From positions 1-10,237 of the forward strand of contig DAIDAH010000091.1 in the NCBI GenBank assembly GCA_027310735.1: 10,237 nucleotides of DNA. The letters run 5' to 3'. A program made the translations under genes and the position numbers. This DNA is from Methylotenera sp. GTDB taxonomy: Bacteria > Pseudomonadota > Gammaproteobacteria > Burkholderiales > Methylophilaceae. Shown here piece by piece: positions 5,821 to 10,237 of this stretch (position 1 is its first letter; each line of letters begins with the position of its first letter). The notes under the pieces were generated by a model, which saw only the letters and a list, made by a program, of their open reading frames with translations, was not told where the DNA came from and searched no databases.

Positions 5821-5825
5821 AATAT
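5820..5825 (+). promoter_or_regulatory. Candidate -10 of the PhoB-dependent ppk promoter
   Basis: TAATAT keeps the four most conserved positions of TATAAT and is spaced 10 bases from the end of the core PHO box, which would replace a -35. An overlapping CATAAT at 5818-5823 is a better hexamer but only 8 bases away. Either gives a start about 20-25 bases before the ppk ATG. Confidence 0.4.
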
Positions 5826-5852
5826 TCAGGTACATAAAATATTAAAGATACT

Positions 5853-7931
5853 ATGCGTTCAACCTATCCACCATTAGACTTGCTTAATCGTGATACCAGT
5901 ATTCTGGCATTTAACGAACGAGTATTAAGTCTGGCAAAAAATCCAGATTACCCGCTTTTGGAACGATTGCGCTATCTTTGTATCGTTTCATCTAATCTTG
6001 ATGAGTTTTTTGAGGTGCGCGCTGCGCCGCATGTAGATGCAATGCGTGATGATGAGCGAAAAAGTGAGATTAATGTAGAAAGTTATCAAACGATTGCTGC
6101 TGTATCTCATGCCCTAGTTGAAAAACAATACAATATCTTCAATGCGGAACTGATGCCTGCGTTGGCTGCTCAAGGTGTTCATTTGGTGTCGCATGGCGAT
6201 CGTACTCCAGAGCAAAGGCGATGGGTGGCGCGCTATTTCGAGGCGGAGGTTCGTCCGTTGTTGGTGCCCATTGCGCTTGATCCATCCCATCCATTCCCAC
6301 AAGTTGCGAACAAATCACTTAACTTTATCGTGTCTTTAGGTGGTAATGATGCTTTTGGTCGTGCGAATAATATTGCTATTGTTCGAGTGCCAAGAGTTTT
6401 GTCTCGTCTGATTCAGCTGCCCAAAAATTTGAGTAATAAAGAACAAAAATTTGTTTCCTTATCCAGTATTATTCGGGCGCATTTGACAAGCCTATTTACA
6501 GGACGTCAAGTGCTTAACTTTGCTCAATTCAGGGTTACACGCCATTCTGATTTAGCTGTTGATGAAGACGATGTGAAAAATTTACGTACGGCTTTAAGAA
6601 AAGGGCTTGTGCAACGTAATTTCGGCGATGCCGTTCGCTTGGAAGTGTCGCAAGGTTGCGATGAGTCACTGGCAAAGTTTTTATTGCAACAGTTTGATTT
6701 ACCAAAACAATCATTATATCGCGTACATGGACCTGTCAATTTGGCGCGTCTAATGCAATTAGCGGATATGGCAGAAGGTAAGCATTTGAAATTCAAGCCT
6801 TTTGAGCCTAAAGTCAGTCGGCAATTAGTACCGAACCAATCATTTTTTATGCAGTTAAAGCAACAGGATATTCTAATTCATCAGCCATATGAAAGCTTTG
6901 AGTCGGTAATCGACTTCTTGCGTGAAGCTGTGAATGATCCCGATGTGTTATCGATACAACAAACTATTTATCGTACCGGATCTGACTCGCGTATGCTCAA
7001 GTTGTTGCAAGAGGCTGTGCGACGTGGCAAAGAAGTGATGGCGGTTGTGGAGCTTAAAGCCAGATTTGATGAAGAGGCTAATATTAACTGGGCAGAAGAC
7101 TTGGAGTCAGTGGGCGCACAAGTAGTATATGGTGTGGTTGGCCTTAAAACACACGCTAAAATGCTACTGGTAATGCGACGCGAAGGCCGGCATATCAAGC
7201 ATTATGGGCATGTTTCTACGGGCAATTACAACCCTAGAACGGCACGACTTTACACTGACGTAAGTATGTTAACGGCGGATCCAAAGATTACGCGTGATAT
7301 GGAGCATTTGTTTAGGCATATTGCTAGTCAAGTGAAATTGCCGCGTTTACAGAAGCTGCTTGTTGCTCCATTTAATTTGCATCGGCAATTACTTGCAAAA
7401 ATTAAGTCAGCTGAACTAATCGCGAAAATGGGTAAGTCTGCACACATAATTGTTAAGATGAATGCGCTCACTGATGAAGCCTTGGTTGTAGCATTGGTTG
7501 ATGCTGGTCGAGCTGGTGTGGAGGTTGATTTGATTGTGCGAGGTGCCTGTATATTGCCAATTAACGCACCTGGTTTGGATGGACGTATCCGTGTTCGCTC
7601 AATTATTGGTAGGTTATTAGAGCACTCTCGAGTTTTTTATTTTAATGTGGATCATGTAGAGACGATGTGGCTTTCAAGCGCAGACTGGATGAACCGAAAT
7701 ATGATGCGCCGCGTTGAAATTGCATGGCCGATTGTTGATGCCAAAAACCGTGAGCGGATTTTGAGTGAGTGTTGCCTCATGAGTCTAGCTGACAATAAAG
7801 ATGCGTGGATACTTAATGCGGATGGAACCTATAGTCTATGTGTTCAGCAGACATCTAATGTAAAAGTGAATGCACAAGAGGCAGACTTTAGTATGCAACA
7901 ATATCTCATTCAAAAGTATGCGGATTATTAG
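5853..7931 (+). CDS. ppk: Polyphosphate kinase 1 (PPK1)
   Basis: PPK1 reversibly transfers the gamma-phosphate of ATP to a growing inorganic polyphosphate chain through a phosphohistidine intermediate; it is membrane- or granule-associated. At 692 residues it is full length (E. coli 688). The N-terminal domain shows LLNRDTSILAFNERVL and YLCIVSSNLDEFFEVRA, with N48 corresponding to the ATP-binding Asn of E. coli. The two phospholipase-D-like catalytic domains carry LKTHAKMLLVMRREG, with H434 matching the autophosphorylated H435 of E. coli, then YGHVSTGNYNPRTARLYTD (H453), and GRLLEHSRVFYF, with H591 matching E. coli H592. All key residues are present. The ribosome site is weak (AAAGAT). The upstream spacer carries sigma-54-like and PhoB-type sites. 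sixA follows after 35 bases and is probably cotranscribed. Confidence 0.98.
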   Translation: MRSTYPPLDLLNRDTSILAFNERVLSLAKNPDYPLLERLRYLCIVSSNLDEFFEVRAAPHVDAMRDDERKSEINVESYQTIAAVSHALVEKQYNIFNAELMPALAAQGVHLVSHGDRTPEQRRWVARYFEAEVRPLLVPIALDPSHPFPQVANKSLNFIVSLGGNDAFGRANNIAIVRVPRVLSRLIQLPKNLSNKEQKFVSLSSIIRAHLTSLFTGRQVLNFAQFRVTRHSDLAVDEDDVKNLRTALRKGLVQRNFGDAVRLEVSQGCDESLAKFLLQQFDLPKQSLYRVHGPVNLARLMQLADMAEGKHLKFKPFEPKVSRQLVPNQSFFMQLKQQDILIHQPYESFESVIDFLREAVNDPDVLSIQQTIYRTGSDSRMLKLLQEAVRRGKEVMAVVELKARFDEEANINWAEDLESVGAQVVYGVVGLKTHAKMLLVMRREGRHIKHYGHVSTGNYNPRTARLYTDVSMLTADPKITRDMEHLFRHIASQVKLPRLQKLLVAPFNLHRQLLAKIKSAELIAKMGKSAHIIVKMNALTDEALVVALVDAGRAGVEVDLIVRGACILPINAPGLDGRIRVRSIIGRLLEHSRVFYFNVDHVETMWLSSADWMNRNMMRRVEIAWPIVDAKNRERILSECCLMSLADNKDAWILNADGTYSLCVQQTSNVKVNAQEADFSMQQYLIQKYADY

Positions 7932-7955
7932 CATGGGCAGATGAGTCATTATTGA

Positions 7956-7962
7956 TTGGAAA
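7956..7962 (+). promoter_or_regulatory. Ribosome binding site supporting the GTG start of sixA
   Basis: TTGGAAA with GGA at 7958-7960 lies 6 bases before GTG at 7967. The in-frame TTG at 7952 is upstream of this site and would add MIGNF, so GTG is preferred. The site is weak. Confidence 0.5.
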
Positions 7963-7966
7963 CTTC

Positions 7967-8464
7967 GTGGCGAATTTAATTTTATGGCGGCATGCTGAAG
8001 CAGAAGTGGAAAGTAACACTGGTCAAGATACTGATCGTGCATTAACCAAGCGTGGTCGTAAAGATGCATTAAAAATGGCTAAGTGGTTGCACAAGAATTT
8101 ACCTGTGAATACGGAAGTTTTATGTAGTCCAGCTCGTCGCTGTCTAGAAACGGTGGCTGCTTTACAGTGTGTGAATACTGCAAATGATCGGCGTCAGGCT
8201 CGACTGGATGTGAGCGTAGTGGATTTTTTGAGTATTGAGAGTGGTTTCGATGAAATGGCTCAGAAATTAGTCAATGATGATTCAAGTAAAACGATACTCA
8301 TCGTTGGGCATCAACCAAGTCTTGGATTGTTAATTACACGGCTACTTGGTATTGACGAGGCTACTTGTGTTGTAAAAAAAGGCGCAGTGTGGTGGTTGCG
8401 CCAGAGGCTTGTTAACGGAGCACTGCAAACTTACTTATACACAGTGCAACTTCCACATTATTGA
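7967..8464 (+). CDS. sixA: SixA-type phosphohistidine phosphatase (histidine phosphatase superfamily)
   Basis: SixA is a small cytoplasmic phosphatase that removes phosphate from protein histidines. In E. coli, targets proposed or shown are the ArcB HPt domain and NPr of the nitrogen PTS. From the GTG at 7967 the product is 165 residues, near the 161 of E. coli. It begins MANLILWRHAEAEVES, the RHG-type motif with catalytic H9. It continues with LTKRGRKDALKMAKWL and VLCSPARRCLETV, the substrate-binding arginine region, and carries the second catalytic histidine in ILIVGHQPSLGLL (H115). It lies 35 bases behind ppk, with no promoter seen between them. Its stop is 9 bases from the 3' end of the convergent H1-like gene. 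A broader histidine phosphatase role is possible, but length and motifs fit SixA. Confidence 0.92.
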   Translation: MANLILWRHAEAEVESNTGQDTDRALTKRGRKDALKMAKWLHKNLPVNTEVLCSPARRCLETVAALQCVNTANDRRQARLDVSVVDFLSIESGFDEMAQKLVNDDSSKTILIVGHQPSLGLLITRLLGIDEATCVVKKGAVWWLRQRLVNGALQTYLYTVQLPHY

Positions 8465-8473
8465 CCGTTAAAA

Positions 8474-8902
8474 TTATTTATTTTTTGGTCGGCCAGTTTT
8501 AATCGTCGGTACTTTACTCATGGCTGCCTTCAATGCGGCATCTGTCATCGCCGTGAGTTGCATAATGCCCGCACGTAGTAGTTCACTCTTCTTCGCAGGC
8601 TGTCCAAGTTTAACTAAACGCTCTTTTAATACAGAGAATTGAGCATATTCTGTTTTGGGCATAGTGAAGCTGTCACGTTCCATTTTTAATTTTGGTGTTT
8701 TTTCTTTGATTGGCTTTTCTACTTTTGCTTTAACTACCTTTGTTGGGGAGGCTTTAGCTGCGGCTGGTTTAGCTGGACTTGTAGTTGTTTTTTTTACAAT
8801 GGGTTTGGCGGTTGCAGGCTTGTTAGGTGCTGCTTTTGCAGGTGTAGTTGCTGCAACAGGTGCTTTTAGTGCTTCAGCTTGAAGTGGGTTAATTTTTGAC
8901 AT
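8474..8902 (-). CDS. Histone-H1-like Lys/Ala/Pro-rich protein with a ribbon-helix-helix-like domain
   Basis: This is a 142-residue protein whose function is not established here. Residues about 12-73 form a disordered, strongly basic tail of Lys, Ala, Pro and Thr (16 Lys and only 2 acidic residues between 13 and 73), like the tails of histone H1-type bacterial proteins such as AlgP. Residues about 76-118 look like a ribbon-helix-helix fold: a strand (RDSFTMPKTEY), helix (AQFSVLKERLVKLG), turn, and helix (KKSELLRAGIMQLTAM). The C-terminus reads KTGRPKNK, an AT-hook-like GRP flanked by basic residues. The RDSFTMP to SELLRAG segment resembles small conserved betaproteobacterial proteins from memory only. 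The start has a strong site, AAAAGGAG, 6 bases before the ATG. A perfect inverted repeat abuts that site. Neighbours ppx, sixA and ppk suggest a link to polyphosphate or the nucleoid; that is inference. Confidence 0.85.
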   Translation of the reverse strand: MSKINPLQAEALKAPVAATTPAKAAPNKPATAKPIVKKTTTSPAKPAAAKASPTKVVKAKVEKPIKEKTPKLKMERDSFTMPKTEYAQFSVLKERLVKLGQPAKKSELLRAGIMQLTAMTDAALKAAMSKVPTIKTGRPKNK

Positions 8903-8916
8903 GATGTTCTCCTTTT

Positions 8917-8949
8917 AATAAACGGTATAAATAGTTTATACCGTTTATT
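8917..8949. repeat. Perfect 15-base inverted repeat, likely operator of the H1-like gene
   Basis: AATAAACGGTATAAA (8917-8931), spacer TAG, then TTTATACCGTTTATT (8935-8949) are exact reverse complements. The repeat ends right next to the AAAAGGAG ribosome site of the leftward H1-like gene and covers a good -10 hexamer (TATAAA on the minus strand, 8935-8940). That position is typical of an operator that blocks the promoter. It could also fold as a 15-pair hairpin in the leader RNA. It is a poor terminator for ppx because no T-run follows leftward. No known regulator's box was recognised. Confidence 0.75.
8935..8940 (-). promoter_or_regulatory. Candidate -10 hexamer of the H1-like gene
   Basis: TATAAA on the minus strand matches TATAAT at 5 of 6 positions, about 32 bases before the ATG, inside one arm of the inverted repeat. 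No convincing -35 lies 16-18 bases upstream (GCATTG at 17), so this promoter would be weak or activator-dependent. Confidence 0.3.
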
Positions 8950-8987
8950 TTGAAATGCAATGCCGATTTGCAAAAATATAGGAGCGG

Positions 8988-10237
8988 CTAAGTACTTGTT
9001 GTTACTTCAAATAACCAGTTGGTTTTCGACCAGGCTAGCGTTTCTTCACCTAGCAAATAATAGGATTGCGGGTATTTTTCAGGCCAGGTTTTTGGCAGGC
9101 TAAGCTTTATTGTGTTGTTGTATTGATTAAGTTGAATGCCGCGTAGGTTAGGCATGAGGCGGGCGTGACATAAAATAACTGCCAAGCGTAAGCAGATGAG
9201 CTGCATGACAAAAATACGGTTTGAGAAGTCTGCATCTAGTTTTTTGAGTTTTGCTTTGTACCCTAAAATTAATTGGCTTAGGCAGCGTAGTTCGCTTTGA
9301 GCAAAGCCTGGAGGGTCAGTGTGCTCAAGTATGTAGGCACCATGTAAGTGTGCATCAATAGGTGAAACTGCGCAGCCGATTTCGTGCAATAGTCCAGCCC
9401 AGTGCAGTTTTCGCGCATGCGCTTGTTGTTCGCCAATAGCAAAGGTCGTATCTTCACTTATTTTATCAAATAATTTTACTGCAACTTCAGCCACTGTTTT
9501 TGCGTGCTTCTCATCGACATCAAATTTGCGCGCCAAGCGTTGTACTGAGGCATTTCTTAAGTCCAGCATGTCATGTTCGTGTGCAAGCATATCGTATAGC
9601 ACACCATGTCTTAATGCGCCTTTTGCGACATTTAAAGACTCAATTTTCAAGAAATCAAAAATGCCTAGCAGTATGGATAAGCCGCCAGCGATGACAGGTT
9701 TACGATCTTCTTTCAGGCCGAGTAAGCGCAGTTTGTCTACATGCTTTGAACGTAGTAGTTCGTCACGCAACCAATACAGACCCTCTCTGGTGATGGTATC
9801 AACTGGTCTGCCATATTGCACCAAGACGTCCGCAACAGCACCGACTGTGCCAGACGCACCGTAGGCAACATCCCATTGCTTACTGTTAAAGGTAGATCCC
9901 AGCGTGTCGAAAATAGATTCTGCGGCAATTTCTGCACGTTCAAATGCTTTCTCAGACAGCTCTCCTGAGCCAAAGTGTTTGATTGACCAAGCGACAGAGC
10001 CCACATGTAAAGAGGCAGTATGGTGTGATTTAAAGCCTTGGCCTAATATAAATTCAGTAGATCGACCACCAATATCAATGACTAAGCGCCTATCATCGGA
10101 TTGCGGTAAAAAACGGCTGACACCTTGATAAATCAGGCGAGCCTCTTCAACACCTGAAATGACTTCGACGTCAAAGCCGAGTGCTTTTTTTGCTAGTTTG
10201 AGGAATACATCTCGATTATTTGCCTCACGTAGAGTTT
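8988..10237 (-). CDS. ppx: Exopolyphosphatase, Ppx/GppA family (N-terminus beyond right edge)
   Basis: Ppx removes terminal phosphates from polyphosphate chains; GppA relatives also hydrolyse pppGpp. The frame is open from the right edge to TAG at 8988, with 415 residues visible. Against E. coli Ppx (513) about 90 N-terminal residues are missing. Visible in order are TLREANNRDVFLKLAKKALG, EVISGVEEARLIYQGVSRF (the conserved EEAR region holding the catalytic Glu), LVIDIGGRSTEFILG (the phosphate-binding loop), HVGSVAWS, and a C-terminal helical HD-like domain with WAGLLHEIG and HLHGAYILEHTDPPGF. The loop reads DIGGRSTE where Ppx usually has DIGGGSTE, and HVGSVAWS replaces the common MGCVSFS, so this is a divergent subtype. 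The GTG at 10004 is internal, not the start. The gene is followed after 85 bases by the H1-like gene on the same strand. Confidence 0.95.
   Translation of the reverse strand, partial: TLREANNRDVFLKLAKKALGFDVEVISGVEEARLIYQGVSRFLPQSDDRRLVIDIGGRSTEFILGQGFKSHHTASLHVGSVAWSIKHFGSGELSEKAFERAEIAAESIFDTLGSTFNSKQWDVAYGASGTVGAVADVLVQYGRPVDTITREGLYWLRDELLRSKHVDKLRLLGLKEDRKPVIAGGLSILLGIFDFLKIESLNVAKGALRHGVLYDMLAHEHDMLDLRNASVQRLARKFDVDEKHAKTVAEVAVKLFDKISEDTTFAIGEQQAHARKLHWAGLLHEIGCAVSPIDAHLHGAYILEHTDPPGFAQSELRCLSQLILGYKAKLKKLDADFSNRIFVMQLICLRLAVILCHARLMPNLRGIQLNQYNNTIKLSLPKTWPEKYPQSYYLLGEETLAWSKTNWLFEVTTST

Noticed and set aside
8465..8487. T-rich stretch between sixA and the H1-like gene as a terminator
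   Set aside because: Only GACC/GGTC could pair across a 20-base loop; no proper stem precedes the T-rich stretch.
8655..8882. Plus-strand frame that looks like a hydrophobic membrane protein
   Set aside because: It is the complement of the Lys/Ala/Pro-rich tail; antisense of AAA, GCN and CCN codons reads as Phe, Gly/Ala and Gly, which mimics a membrane segment.
9737..10006. Reading frame of 89 codons on the minus strand overlapping ppx
   Set aside because: Out-of-frame shadow of ppx with no family-like sequence.

Overview
The window looks like chromosomal DNA of a motile, Gram-negative bacterium, most likely a betaproteobacterium. The flg gene order, the beta-type PPK1 and Ppx proteins, and moderate-to-low GC with many AT-rich spacers would suit the Methylophilaceae (Methylotenera-like methylotrophs). 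That family-level guess is inference from protein style, not a database result. No tRNA, rRNA, insertion sequence, CRISPR array or other sign of recent transfer was seen. Base composition looks even throughout.

Left part (1-5654): the early flagellar locus. flgB, flgC, flgD, flgE and flgF (cut by the left edge) run leftward and encode rod, hook-cap and hook proteins. A 235-base spacer separates them from the rightward genes flgA (P-ring chaperone), flgM (anti-sigma-28) and flgN (FlgK/FlgL chaperone). This is the divergent flgAMN / flgBCDEF layout known from enterobacteria. A near-consensus sigma-28 (FliA) promoter sits in front of flgM, so flgMN should be made as late flagellar genes and give FliA-FlgM feedback.

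Right part (5655-10237): a polyphosphate module. ppk (polyphosphate kinase 1) and sixA (histidine phosphatase) run rightward. Converging on them from the right are ppx (exopolyphosphatase, cut by the right edge) and a small lysine/alanine/proline-rich, histone-H1-like gene. The 198-base spacer before ppk is dense in signals: a dyad (5666-5690), a sigma-54-like promoter (5735-5750) and an array of 11-base-spaced PhoB-type half-sites (5781-5820) placed correctly over a -10. Together they suggest that ppk responds to both nitrogen-type (RpoN) and phosphate (PhoB) signals. A perfect 15-base inverted repeat overlaps the likely promoter of the H1-like gene.

The best candidate for something new is this right-hand module: polyP synthesis and breakdown enzymes, a phosphohistidine phosphatase directly behind a kinase that works through a phosphohistidine, and an H1-like protein with a ribbon-helix-helix-like domain that may bind DNA, polyP or both, under what looks like its own operator.
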